The notes under the pieces are model-generated. The model had not been told where the DNA came from, did not search any database, and saw only the letters and a program-made list of their open reading frames with translations. A DNA stretch of 64,000 bases from Heterocephalus glaber (Eukaryota > Chordata > Mammalia > Rodentia > Bathyergidae): NCBI RefSeq assembly GCF_000247695.1, contig NW_004624751.1, forward strand, positions 25,069,219 through 25,133,218. Direction: 5' to 3'. The position numbers and the translations under genes are program-made. Positions 1 to 12,285 of this stretch are shown in pieces; within the stretch, counting starts at the first letter, position 1; every line of letters starts with the position of its first letter.

Positions 1-484
1 AAAAAATAAAAATTTTTTTACTATGGAAAAAATTCAAAGCCAAACTGATCAGAAGAAAAAATTTACTCATAGCCAGTCATCATTGGAATATGAACATTGT
101 TGAGACTCTAGTATATATATTTCTAGGCTTAAAAAAAATATGTCTATCATTATGTAAAGAAAACCATACATTCAGAGCATAACTTTCATTAACATTTTTC
201 TTGAACAAAACTGGTAACTAACCAGTAGCTCTGTCTGAGACACTGAATTTATATATACACAGATATTTATGAATCTATCTACCCATCATCTATCATCCAT
301 CTGTAGTCATGCTCTACATACAATTATTAAGACCTAATATTTGGATCACTTACCACTTTCAGTGTTACATCAGCCACTATCTTCTTATACATAGTTTATT
401 ACATATTTGTCTTAGAAAGGAAGAAATAAAACTTCATGAAAGGCCATAATCTTGAGTGTAGTATAAATCCAAAGGAATCAACTA

Positions 485-2285
485 AAAATGATTACAGCTA
501 ATAAGTTAAGCAAATTTGTAGTATATGAGGTCAATATACAGTAATCAGTTGTATTTCTGTATACTATCAAACAATTAAAATGATATTGGAAACGTATTTA
601 TAATAAACATAAAATATTAGGGAACAAATTTAATAGAAGTACAAGATTTGAAAAACCACAAGACATGGAGAAACATTAAAGAAGATGTAAATAAACAGGA
701 AGGCATCTATGTTCATGAATTGTAAGCATTATATGGTTAAAATGGCATACTTAAGTTTATCTACAAATTCAGTGTAATCCTTACAGAATTGTAGCTGGGT
801 TTCTTGCGGAAATTGACAGGCTGATCCTAAAATTCATGTGGAAAAGTAAGAGATCCACAGTACCGAAACAATCTTAAACCACATGATGAAATTTAGAGGA
901 CTCACCTCTCCATTTTAAAATTTACTAAGAGCTACAGTAATTAAGATAGTGTGGTAATCATATATGTATAGGAAAGAATTCAGAGTCCAGAGGTAAACTC
1001 TTACATTGATCATCAGTTGATTTTTGGCAAGAGAGCAAAGAGAATTCAATAGAAAAATAATAATTTTTTTAAGTAGTGCAGAGGCAACTGGATATTCACA
1101 TGCAAAAGAGTGATTTAGGACATTATTCCACACTGTACACAAAAGTTAATACAAAGCAAAACATAGATATAAATGTATAGCTAAAACTAGAAAACTCTTA
1201 GAAGAAAATATAGGAATAAATGTTTATGACTTTGGAATGGTAAGTAAATTTTTATATATGACTCCAAAATATAAAGGAGAAAAGAAAAATGTTGATAAAT
1301 TGGATTTCATCAAGATTAAGAACTTATGTTTTTAGTTCAAGAAAACGAAACTATATCCCGTGGAATGAGAATGAATATTTGAAAATTACGTATCTGAAAG
1401 GACTTGTAAGTAGAATATATAAAGATCTGTTATAATTTAATAAAAAAAGTCAGTAACCTAGTTAAAGAATGAGCGAAGTATTTGAATGGACATTTTTACA
1501 AATAATACATGCAAGTGACAATGTGAACGTAAAAGGTGCTCAGCAAGTCAAAAACCACGATGAGATACTACTTCGTACCCAGTAGAATACCTATAATCAA
1601 AAGGACCACCAATAATAGGAGTTGATGAGAAAGAGGAGAAATTGGAGCCCTCCTACACTGTTGGTAGGAGTGGAAATTGGCCTGGCAGTTCCTCAAATGG
1701 TGAAGCGTGAAGTTCTGCCATATGACTCAGCAGTTCCATGCCCAGGTATCTACCCAAGAAAAATGAAAATATAACTCGATATAAAAACTTGTACATGAAC
1801 GTTCATTACAACATTATTTATAATAGCCAAAAAGTGGAAGCAACCCAAATATCCCCTAAGCAATGAATGCATAAACAAAATGTGATGTATTTTACACAGA
1901 ATATTATTTGGCAGTAGGAAGGAATGAAGTACTGATACATGCATGCTACAGCGTGGTTGAAGCTCAAAAAGTGCTTAAATGAAAAGTAGCTAATTATAAA
2001 AGACCACGACCTATATAACACTCTTAGTATAAAATGTTCAGAATACTCATACTGTATACATGGAAAAATTTGATTAGTGTTTGCCAGGACTAGGGCCAGA
2101 GAATTTGGTCACTTAAGGGGACCTGATACGTAATGGATACAGGGTTATTTTTGGGGTGCTGAAAATGTTGTAAAGTTAGATGGTGGTGATGTTTGCACAA
2201 CATTGTAAATATACTAAAAGCCAGTGAATTCTATGCTTTAAGGTGAATATATGGTATGTAAATTGTACATTCATAAAACTGAAAA
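485..2285 (+). mobile_element. Old L1 LINE, 3' part of ORF2 plus 3' UTR
   Basis: The + strand follows the 3' third of mammalian L1 ORF2. The region near 880-1110 corresponds to the 'shared ORF2' block around the tryptophan/arginine-rich segment, and 1600-1960 matches the closing part of ORF2 and the start of the 3' UTR (text such as AGCCAAAAAGTGGAAGCAAC). Frames are broken by many stops and small indels, so it is an ancient L1M-type copy. The right edge near 2285 is where the typical 'CATAAAACTG' tail ends. Subfamily is not assignable by eye. Confidence 0.8.
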
Positions 2286-2954
2286 ATACGGTAGCTTATT
2301 TTTTGAGATTTCCTGGCTTGTTCATTATCTGGGTCCTCTTTCCTTTCCCTCTGTAGTCTCTGTCCTGCTCAAATTTGACTCCATAAGCAGCAATTTCTTG
2401 TCAGTGAAGGTTCTTGCCTTAAATCAGAATCCTGGAAGGTCACTTTGAAGACTTTGCTGTGGGCCTTTCTCCCTCACCTGATGATTGGAGAAGACAGATC
2501 CTTTCCGTGTTAGTTGCTGTCCTCAGCTGGGCAGGCCAGGGTGTGCAGTGGGTATCTTTCGGCTGCTTTGTGATTCTTTTCTTCCCAGGTCCATGAAATG
2601 CTCTGTTGTCTCCTTTTACTTTTTTCCTCAGATATATTGAGACTGTGGAAGTCTTTTATGTGCTTTTTATCCAAGCCATTTGTATTTTTGAATTCCAGAG
2701 GATATTTTATCAGCTAATTTTGTTCTGAATATTTCCTATGGATTTTGGTTTTGAGCTGATTTTTGTTTTTATATGGAAATTTTGAAGGATGCAGAAATTA
2801 TGCTTCCATTGCTGTTGGCTTCTTTCCAGAATTAAAATGTATAATCCTTTGGAAAACTTGAGGAAAAGATTTGGAAGAAATTGGTCTGGCAAAAAGATAG
2901 TCACTGAATTTTTTTGTTTTGTTTTGTTTTTTCAGTAATGAGGCTGGCTTGATT

Positions 2955-3021
2955 TTCTTTCTTTCTTTCCTTCTTTCTTTTCTTTCTTTCTCTCTTTCTC
3001 TCTCTCTCTCTTCTTCCCTCC

Positions 3022-3054
<33 letters not shown>

Positions 3055-3062
3055 GTTTGTTC
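2955..3062. repeat. Pyrimidine-rich (TTTC/TC)n microsatellite
   Basis: About 105 bases of almost pure C and T, mostly TTTC and TC units, closing with TTCG/TTTG units. It directly precedes a minus-strand B1-like SINE, so it probably grew from the poly-T (SINE A-tail) end. Confidence 0.9.
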
Positions 3063-3182
3063 GTTTGTTCTTTGTTAATTACAGGGTTTTACTAAGTTTC
3101 CCAGGCTGGTCTCAAACTTTTCAATCCTCCTGCTTTAGCCTCCTAAGTGGCTGAGATTTCAGGCATGTGCCACTGAGCTAGG
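3063..3182 (-). mobile_element. B1/Alu-like SINE remnant
   Basis: The minus strand carries the 7SL-derived SINE layout: on the + strand one reads CCCAGGCTGGTCTCAAACTT, then CCTCCTGC, AGCCTCC and a GAGATTTCAGGCATGTGCCAC block, the reverse of a B1 monomer. A second copy of its last part together with flanking bases lies at about 4834-4900. Confidence 0.75.
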
Positions 3183-5649
3183 ATTGCCTGAGGATTTTAA
3201 TATTGTTGAGGAAAGTGTTCATGCTTATTAATCTTTTAAAACCTAGCACTTAGCATAGGCTCTGGACTTAGTAAGCACTTAGATAAACAGTTGCTGAGTA
3301 AATAGGTGTGCAGAGAGATGATGACTGCTTGAATGAAGTGGGTTAGAGTTTAGAGCTGGTATCCACGCATCAGTGTCCACAGCTAGGGGCCTTGGACGAC
3401 TCATTTCCCTGTCTTCCAAACACAGATCAGAAACACTCTTGGAGCTTTACTCAGTTTTTCAGCATTCTTCTTTGTGTCCCTCAGTTTATTCTGGAAATGA
3501 CACACAGCTGTCATGTTAAGTTTCCAGTATCATGAGGATATTGATAGTCTCAATTGCTCACATTTTACATGTACCTGAGTGAGTGTGCTAGGCCTTTAAC
3601 TGACCCTTAGATGGCAGGCCTGTGGTGTCCCCCCCCTCCCCAATGGCTTTAAGTTCCTTTTTTTCTGCCCTAAACTATCCTAAGTCTTACTATGGGCAAA
3701 CAGATCATATATTGTGTCTAATCAGCCAGGACTTTTCCAGTCTGGTGTGGGGGGGAAAACTGCCTGAGTTGTACTGAGTGATCTTTCTCTAATAAATTAC
3801 TTTTGTTTACTCTCCCATGAATCGTAAAAAAAAAGTAAATAGAACTATATATCTCACAGAGATGAAGTCCCCAAGGGCCCTGTGTTTGGAAACTATTTCT
3901 GGATTTCCTTGGGTACAGCCACTGTGAAGTGCTAAATCCATCCTGATCCTCTTATCCTCACCTGCACTTTCCTTCCAAGATTTCATTTCCTTGGTGCTCT
4001 GTATTTTGCTACATGTTCTTTGAGAAAATTGTGCTGAGGTGGAAAGGAAAGACAGAGGCATAAAAGGTGCTATCTTTTCAGTACTGTATTTACTGGTGTT
4101 TTATCAAAGGGCCACTTTCTTTGACTAAGACAAATTGCGTTGAATGGCAAACTTGAACGCCTTTGCCATTTTTCAAATCCAGGTGGTGCCAAGTGGCCTT
4201 GGCCATAAGTAAGGTATGCAAATCAGGATATTACAAGGAACCCAGTGTTTATTTTAGCTTCTGAATGGCTATGAAGATGTTGAATGTTGCTTTTCTGGCC
4301 TGGACTCTTGGATGTGTTCTCAACAGATCCCTGGAGATATGTGTATGAAAACCACTTGTTAAAAGGCAAAAAAACCATGAAGTCACAGATCCTTCACAGT
4401 TGTATACTTTTAGTCTCTGCAGCTGTTTGAATGGCCTGGGTGAATTAATTAAATTATGGGTAAGAAGTCTCTCTCTTCCATATTAGTGCTCATCACGAAC
4501 ATCCTTCTTAAAATCATGGTTGCTGAAGGGAAAGAGATGTGCATGGAATATGGAAAGCTACATTTAATTTCAATTAAAAAGGAACAAAACAAAAAATGAC
4601 ATTGACATTCTTAAAAGAGCAAATTATAATCTTGGGGTATCATACTTGAAATTTATTGACTTCCTTTTTGGGGCTACTCTTTAGAACTATGACATTTCAT
4701 ATACTGAATGGTGGTTAATTTAACTCTTTAAATAAATGAGTTTTTGGCTTAAGGATTTACTGTATTACTATTTATGACTTGTTTGGATAGTAATAAAAGG
4801 TGATCATGGTAAACTTTATACTATGAATGACTGCTTTAGCCTCCTCAGTGGTTGAGATTACAGGCATGTAGCACTGAACTAGAATTGCCTGAGGATTTTA
4901 AGTAGAAAAGAAAAAAAACAAGAAACCACTTCCTTTTCAATTCTTTCTCCCCTTAGGAAATTATATACTGATGCGTACTTTTCTGGACTTAATGTATGTA
5001 TTGTAATGTATAAATCATATGCTTTTGCAAAAATTGTATCATGTTATTTTTACTATTTTGTACCTTAAAAAAATGTAATAGTTCATCATGGTTTTCTTCC
5101 TGGACTGATGAGATTTAGTGAGCTGGATCTTTCTCTTTTGTGTCTATAAGGACATTAGATACACGATGGCCCACGTGTAAGAAAGATGTCAGTAGCGCTA
5201 CAGCCCTCACTAATAGATTGTCCTCTCAACCCTTGTCCTAGATAATGTGCCAGTACCTAGAAGTCATTCAATAGCTGTCAAATCACTTGCACGGCTGCTG
5301 GTGACATGAAGGAGAAACAGCAGCTGGTGGACAAGTGTGACCCTCCCATTCCTGTGTATGTGTGGAAGGACAGCAGATGGACATATTTCTAGTATTGTTC
5401 ACTTTTTAACTATGTGAATTTACATGTTTCCTTCTGAAGTCATAAAAAATGATTGCAATAAAATGTTTTTAAAGATAATTTAGAAAAGTGTAATGGGAAA
5501 GGGATTATCCATAGTCCTTCATTATTAAAACATAATTGCTGTTAACATTTTATTATTTTTCTTTTTTTTAATGCCTTCTATTAAATATGTTGTTTGCAGA
5601 TGGCACTTTAGCTTTGTAGTCTTCCTTCCTAAAACCCATCACCCTAATA

Positions 5650-6012
5650 TAATCATGAGAAAAACACCCAACAATTCTCAATTAAGTGTTCTGTGGAATG
5701 CCTGATGAATACCCCTCAAAACTGTCAAGGTCATTAAAAACAAGTATGAGAAACTGTCTCAACCAAGAGGAACTTAGACAAAATGACTTCATGTAATATG
5801 GTCTCCCAGATGGGGTGCTGGGCCAAAAAAAAAGACATTTGAGGAAAATCTTAAGACATCTGAATAAAGTATTGATTTCAGTTGGTAACAATATAGGTTT
5901 AGGAGGGTGTTACCAATAGGAAAAATGGGATGGATTTCAAGGAAACTTTTCTTCAACTATCTTTTCCGTAAATCTGAAACTATTTTAAAGTGAAATAAAT
6001 CATTTAAAAGTG
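5650..6012 (+). mobile_element. L1-type 3' UTR remnant
   Basis: Text such as ACTGTCAAGGTCATTAAAAAC, CAACCAAGAGGAACTTAGAC and the closing CTGAAACTATTTTAAAGTG resembles the 3' UTR found in several old mammalian L1 families. No open frame is present. The assignment rests on recalled repeat text and would need a repeat library search. Confidence 0.5.
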
Positions 6013-6279
6013 CTGTATTTATACTGTACATACAGTCTCTGTATTCTTTATCTTCTGTTGTCTTTGAGAAAATTTAGTGTTGTTTACTCTTCCTCAGAAT
6101 GACTGTGCTATAAATCATGTGACTATTTCTATTTCCATGTAGGAAAGGCTTTATATGATACACGTATTTAGTACTGTGCTGCCGAACAGCTGTGTCATTT
6201 ATTTTGTGTAAACTTTTAAAAAAGACTTAAAAATAATTTTTAATGTATTTTAAAGAAAAATTTAATAACTTATAGAATA

Positions 6280-6610
6280 TATTTTTATATTTATGGTTTT
6301 CTAAGGGGAATAAATTCCCAAAAGTGGATTTACTGGATTAAATTGCATGAAAATATAAAGGATTTTCCTGAGTGTTTTTTGCCAAAAGCCTGTTTTCGCT
6401 TACAGTTTTACTACTAATGCATATTGGTGCCTGGGCCTTCTCCAGCATTGTGAATAATCTGTTGTTTGATAATCTTTTCCAAAACTAGTGTCTTCTTGAT
6501 TTAATCTGTATTTCTTTAGTTATTTTTGAATTTAAACACCTCTCTCTTATGCTTACTTTACTACTTCTCTTAAGAATTATCTGTTGCACTTGTGGCTATG
6601 TTTTTCTTCT
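6280..6610 (-). mobile_element. Old L1 ORF2 3' fragment
   Basis: Read on the + strand, this block follows the reverse complement of the end of L1 ORF2: an AATAAATTCCCAAAAGTGG segment, then TTACTGGATTAAA, then the TTAATCTGTATTTCTTTAGTTA segment. It is too diverged to translate. Confidence 0.55.
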
Positions 6611-9496
6611 TAGTTTGCTGAGTGCTTTTAATGGTAAAGGGAAAACTTAATAGTAAACACAGAAAGAGATGAAACATTGAATTTTAATAAGTATTCTTTT
6701 ATAATAATGCTGTGAAGGTAGCTAGGAAGAGGGAAAATGTAATTATGGAAACTAATTGAATTAAAATTTGTATCATAAGAAAATACACCAATCATAGTAA
6801 GTAGTAAATTGTTTTCCTTGCATATGCATTAATTATTTTGGAGCCATATGTGAATTTTAGAAATGTTGGAAATGATAAAATTATTTACAATTCTTGACTT
6901 TATTCTTTACTTACATGTGAGATGGAAAATAGATGCGAAACTTCTTGTGTATGATAAAACCCCAGAACATTTAAAGTGTAGTTTACATAGACAGTATGAA
7001 TAGTCTGTATTATAAAAATATTTAGTAATAATGAAAAGCTAATTTTTAGCAAAAAATTTTATTAACTGTAATTAAAACCAATAATTTTCTTAATTCTCCC
7101 TCCTCTGCCCAAAAACTTTTTTTAAAAAATAAAATGAATAGTTAGGTGTAAGAGGTTCTGGTGTGCTATTGTAGAATAGAATGATTTTAATTAATAATTT
7201 ACCATGTGTTTCAGAAAGCTAGAAGAAAGAGTTTTGATGTTTTTATCATAGAGAAATGCTAAATATTTGAGAAGACAGGTTTATTTACCCTGATTTAAAC
7301 ATTATACAATTATACATGTATTGAAACATCACATGGTACCCCATTAATATGTAACCTTTTATGTTTGCATGTACCAGTTCAAAAAGTAAATTTAACAAAT
7401 TAAAATGACAAGCGTTGTAAAGTTGAGGATTTGGTTGAAGATGAGGAATTAAAAGTCTTGACCCTGAATCCACGGGTTCCTGGGTGTGTACGGGGCTATG
7501 TTGTCCTCTGTGGGCAAGAGGCAGTCAGTCAGTCTTCCAGTTTGGTTTATTTTGGAACAGTCTTTCTCTCCCCATGTGTGTTCTTTCCCCTTGACTGAAG
7601 ATGCCAGACATACTGTGATCTTGTGCTGTGGAGCTGATTAACCCAAGGCCCGATGACTGGCAGCCTTCACAGATTCCTCCTGTCTGACGGGATGGAAGGT
7701 TCAGATGCCTATGGGTACCTGTGCCTCTCCAAAAGCTCCCCTTCCCCTTCTGTGCTTAGGCAGGAAATACTGTTTATCTCTCTCATTTTTATCTTCTTTA
7801 TGAAATTTACCCTTTTTTCTGTGCTAACTTGAATTAAAATACGTATACAGAATAATGTATTAGAAATCTTTTCATCAAAGATGATGATGCTGTGGGTGTC
7901 TCTGTGTGTATGAGTGTATGAGTGTATGCATGTGTTTACTTTGGGAAGAAGACAACATGGAAAATAAAAGTAAAAACTATTTCACTTTAGTATGTGCTAA
8001 ATAAAATATTGGAATATGACAGGAAAACGACCTTTTAAGTGGAGAATGTGATCAGAATGCTTAACTTTAAATGTGTTATCTTTTTTCAAAATTATTACCT
8101 GAAATTGGAAGTACTTAGTAGACTAAAATCATTATTATAGAAATAGTTCTTGTATTGAAAGAGTAGTGAAATAGTCTGTGTAATCCTTTGGAATTTTTCC
8201 ACCACAGTTTAGGGCAGGGAAGATTGAGGGTGTAATCTAGGGAGGGGTGAGCATCCTTGTAGTCTTGCCACAAGCTCGAAATTACATATCTCCTTGTTGT
8301 ATATTGAAGAATAATGTAGATTTTAGTTTATTCAGTAATACATATTGTTTTAATATAAATATTGTTTAAATTGCTTACCAGTAAAATTATTTTATCCCCT
8401 TTCCCTCCAGTAAATGTCAGAATATATGCTGTTTTTCTTTGACTTTGGGGTACCCTTGGCAGACTATTACACAGCCCACAGAGTACATATAACTTATTTA
8501 AACAGCTTGGTAATAATAAATGGAGGAAGAACAGCCAAAGATCTACATTTTTAGGAGATTCCAAGCAATATTTTTATTTGAAGTGTTCATGTGGGCAAAA
8601 GTCCACAGATTTTCATGATTTGAGTAATTAATTTAAACAGCCATTTATTCATTTGACAGGTGTTCCTGTCTCCAGAACTAAAAAAGTATTTCCTGGAGTT
8701 TACAGTGTAGTTTTCTCCCATGATTTCTAGTTTTGTATAGGCATTAAAAACTAGCAGAATTTGTTGCCACAAACAAACAGCCCAAACTGAAACTATCTTT
8801 ATTTCTGGAAAAAAACTCTGCATTCTGTGAGAGAATGTAATCTGTATCTTTGGTTAATTATTGCTAAAAAGAGACCTTCCTGTTGCCAGTGCATTGCATT
8901 TTTTATTCTATACATAAATTTTGATAACACAGGATTTTCAGTTCTTGTGTGAATGTGAAATGTTGTGTTCTATCTGATTTTACTTTTTTTCTCAGCTATT
9001 GAAAAAGCTGCCTAATGCTGAGGTCATTTAGTGCTAGTGCCTGACTGAAAATAGTCATACAAGTATTCGTTGTCTAGGAAAGTACCTAACGCTGAAACAG
9101 GTCACAGGGACACATTACAGTAGATGTCCTTGACACTCAGCTCTTCCCCACTGTTGTGGGAGACATTTTGGCAAAGAAGCTTGGGGTTTGTAAAAATACT
9201 GTGACTTTAGAGAAAGAAAGAGGAACTTCAGATAAGGGAGTGGGTCTTGGAAACAAGATCTCAGGCAGGCTTAAGGATAGAGCTAGAATAAGGAGAAGGG
9301 TGATATGTGGAATTTCTCCTTTGAAACATATTTTCCTTTCTTTGTTATTCATTTCTTAAAGTCATTTAGAGAACTACAGCATATTAAAGATGGATGAGAG
9401 ATCAGAAGATCACTTTGTTCCTGTCTGACATGATGTTAACAGAAAATGCAGCTTGTTTAGTGATTTGGGCAAGTTCACATGATTAATTAGTGGAGT

Positions 9497-9498
9497 GA

Positions 9499-9554
<56 letters not shown>
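9497..9554. repeat. Compound (GT)n(AT)n microsatellite
   Basis: GT units run into GTATAT and then a pure AT tract of about 30 bases. Confidence 0.95.
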
Positions 9555-9557
<3 letters not shown>

Positions 9558-9599
9558 GATTCTAGAAGCTTATTCTGGGTTTTCCTTTTACATTGTTAA

Positions 9600-9935
9600 C
9601 TTTTTTTGGGCATGCTCGTTGTCCACGGGAGATGGTGGATCAGGAAACTGGAGAATTGGGGAAAGCCTTGAGGACCATGCTGAAGAATTTTGACTTCTTT
9701 TGTGTATGGTGGGGAGCTAGAAAGGATTTTAAGCACAGATACAATATTATATTCGCATTTAACAAGAATATTTGACTGTTATTTGGGGAATGGAGTATTT
9801 TGGTGTGATGCCAATGGTGACTTGAAGGAACATTAGGAAGCTACTGAGCGTGGTTCATGAAAACACAATGAGACAATATACAGAGTGAGTGAGAAGAGGG
9901 GACTGGTTAGAGCAATGTTACAAAGATAGATATAA
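9600..9935 (-). mobile_element. LINE-2 (L2) fragment
   Basis: The + strand reads like the reverse complement of the L2 3' region: purine-rich text with AAAGCCTTGAGGACCATGCTG, AGAATTTTGACTTCTTTTG, and then ATTTAACAAGAATATTTGAC. Divergence is high, as expected of a repeat that predates placental mammals. Confidence 0.5.
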
Positions 9936-10079
9936 CAATGATTATTTTGTGTGGTGGAAGGGGGAAAAAGGAAATAGAAATGTACTGTTTTGGTTATTCA
10001 GTGTGCATAATGAACCACTTTACCTGTTAATGGACTAAGCCAACTGTAGATGTTTAGTTGTTGACCATTCTATTTGTAC

Positions 10080-10470
10080 AAGGGTTTGTGAAGCTGGCTT
10101 GTGTCTACTGCATGTGACACTGGTAAGAGCTGGGAATTTCAAGATATTTTCTGCACTGTTTGGAGCCTCAGCCGAGGCTACTTTTTCATCTGAGGGCTGT
10201 CTGGGAACTTCTCTTCTTGTGGTGTCCCTCCAGGCTGGTGTTGCTGCCTCCCAACATGTTGATCTCACAGAAGTCTGACTTCTTATGTGATGGCTGACCT
10301 TTTCCCAAAGTTCAAAAGTTAAAGCTGAAAACCTTAGAACAAGGTGCAGAACTCTCGGAACATTCTCTTGTTCAGAACAGTCATAGGGCCAGACCAGATT
10401 CAAGATGTGAGGAAATAGCTCCCATCAAATAATTGATGGACACATATTTGGCCCACCACTGTCTGCCTTA
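10080..10470 (+). repeat. Diverged unclassified interspersed repeat
   Basis: The text around 10350-10460 (CAGACCAGATTCAAGATGTG, GGAAATAGCTCCCATCA, CACATATTTGGCCCACCAC) resembles a common old mammalian LTR or DNA-element repeat that I cannot name securely. The 122-codon minus-strand frame across it (10035-10403) matches no family and is treated as chance. Confidence 0.3.
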
Positions 10471-11794
10471 TGGCCACACAGCATTCACATTCCTTCATAG
10501 GCAAAATACACTCACTTCCTGAATGCTTAGCAGTCTCATTCCATTACTGCATCAGGCTCAAACTGAAATATCAGAATTTTATTCATTAAATTCTATCTAT
10601 GTGCAGACAGGTTGGGTGTGACTTTTCAGGCACAGATTTGTGAATTAGAGGGATAGGTTATCTGCCATTCCTCCCCATTTCTCAAGTATAAATAGCAGTA
10701 TAGGGCTAAGATCAGTACAGTGGGCCCCCGTGTTCAAGATAATGCACAGGAATGGGTTATGGAGCCACATAACAGAGACTGGTCTACGGCAAGTTTGAAA
10801 GCCCAGGATCCTCTTGTTCTGGGACGGGGCATGACCCTTGATTAGGTTGCAGTTGTCACTGGGATGGTTTTCTCTTGTTCTTGGCTCCACTCTCTGTGCC
10901 TTCCTTCCTTTCCAATAAGGATTGGCTGATGGTTCCAGATGAATAGCTTTTTCAGCCTGCTTTCTGCCTATAGAAATTTAGGGAGCTGGAGGCTTCGTTT
11001 TATTTTGAAAAGTCTCATTTCATTTTGGTCCAAGGCAGTATTGTTCCTCAACATTTTAAGGGCTTTCTGTATATCAAATTATAATCTGTTCTGTTTCACA
11101 GAAGTCATCAGGAGATAGATTTGTTCTTTTGTACTTCAGGCTGGGTGTCAGGCTGTTGTGGGACAATACTTTAAGGGCCTTAGAAGCCCGTAGGTCTAGT
11201 TAAGACTATCTAGGAGGTGGATCTCTGGATCTTTGAGGTTTTAGAAAGTCTTTGATATTTATTATTATTTTTTTTAAGTGGAAAAGCCCTATTTTGGTCT
11301 TTGTCTAAGTCTACCTTTCACTTTGAGAGTCTTTTGCTGAGAAAGACTGAGCAGAGAAGAAGCAGGTTTACTTCTGGACCCATAAAGTCCTGGCTCCACT
11401 ATGGTTCCTCTAATTTCTGCTTGAAAACTCAGTAGTTCCTTCTTAGCCTATCTTACTTCTCCATATTCTTGAGAAGCTAAAAGAAGTCAGTCACTCTTTC
11501 AGTTTTCTGGTTGGAAATCTTCTTAGCTGCAGGCACCAGGTTCCTTGGATGTCTTTCTGCTGTGCACATTACTGCTAGCAACAGCGTTGGTCCTTTTGCC
11601 AGGGTATATACATCCCCTTTTCTCACAGCTACCCCTAGCTGTTTCTTCACTGCCTTTCCAGCCCCCCGGAGCAGTCCCTTTGAGGCCCCATGAGCCTCCA
11701 CACATGCCCACTCCCACATCCAGTGGCACATGTTTTTGGTTTCTGTTATGGCAGCGCCCCACTTCTAGATTGTGATTTTTGTTTTGTTTATTGC

Positions 11795-12285
11795 ACAGCA
11801 AACTGCTCTCAAACTTAGTGGCTTAAAATGACAACCACATTTATTTACCCACTACCCTGCAATCTGAGTTCTCTGTGGTGAGAACAGCTTATGTCTATAT
11901 CACATGGCATCTGCTGGGACCAGAATGAAGTGGCATTGCCACTCTTGTGGGTGGAGCTTCAGCTGGAGGCCTGAAACATCTTTGTGTGGAGGTGGCTCAG
12001 GTGTCTTCCTCTCCCTTTGTGTGGCCTTTTTTTTTTTTTTTTTTGGAGCCGGGGATCAAACTCCGGTCCTTGTGCTTTCAGGGTGGAACCACTGAGCTAA
12101 ATCCCCTGCCCTCGTGTGGCCTTTTGACAGGACTACCGGGGCTCTTCATTGTGTGGTGGCCTTGTCATAGTCTGATTTCTGCCATAGTTGCAGACTTTTT
12201 TCTGAATGCAGAAGGACGCATCCAGCCCTTCTTAGTGTCTTCGAAGGGACGTCACAGAATGTTACTTTAACTGCAGTTCTTGGTA
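11795..12285 (+). repeat. Diverged LTR-like repeat split by an ID SINE
   Basis: The block begins with CTCAAACTTAGTGGCTTAAA followed by ACAACCACATTTATTT, wording typical of an old mammalian LTR-like repeat. It continues on both sides of the SINE at 12031-12113, and removal of the SINE with one target copy restores continuity. The family name is uncertain (MaLR-like is a guess). Confidence 0.4.
12031..12113 (-). mobile_element. ID-type tRNA-derived SINE
   Basis: A minus-strand copy: poly-T, then GGAGCCGGGGATCAAACTCC, a B-box complement, and CCACTGAGCTAAATCCCC (complement of the A-box head). It is flanked by a perfect 12-base target duplication, GTGTGGCCTTTT, at 12019-12030 and 12114-12125, so retroposition is directly visible. 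Confidence 0.93.

Noticed and set aside
10035..10403. 122-codon minus-strand frame
   Set aside because: It overlaps a diverged interspersed repeat; no family similarity could be seen.
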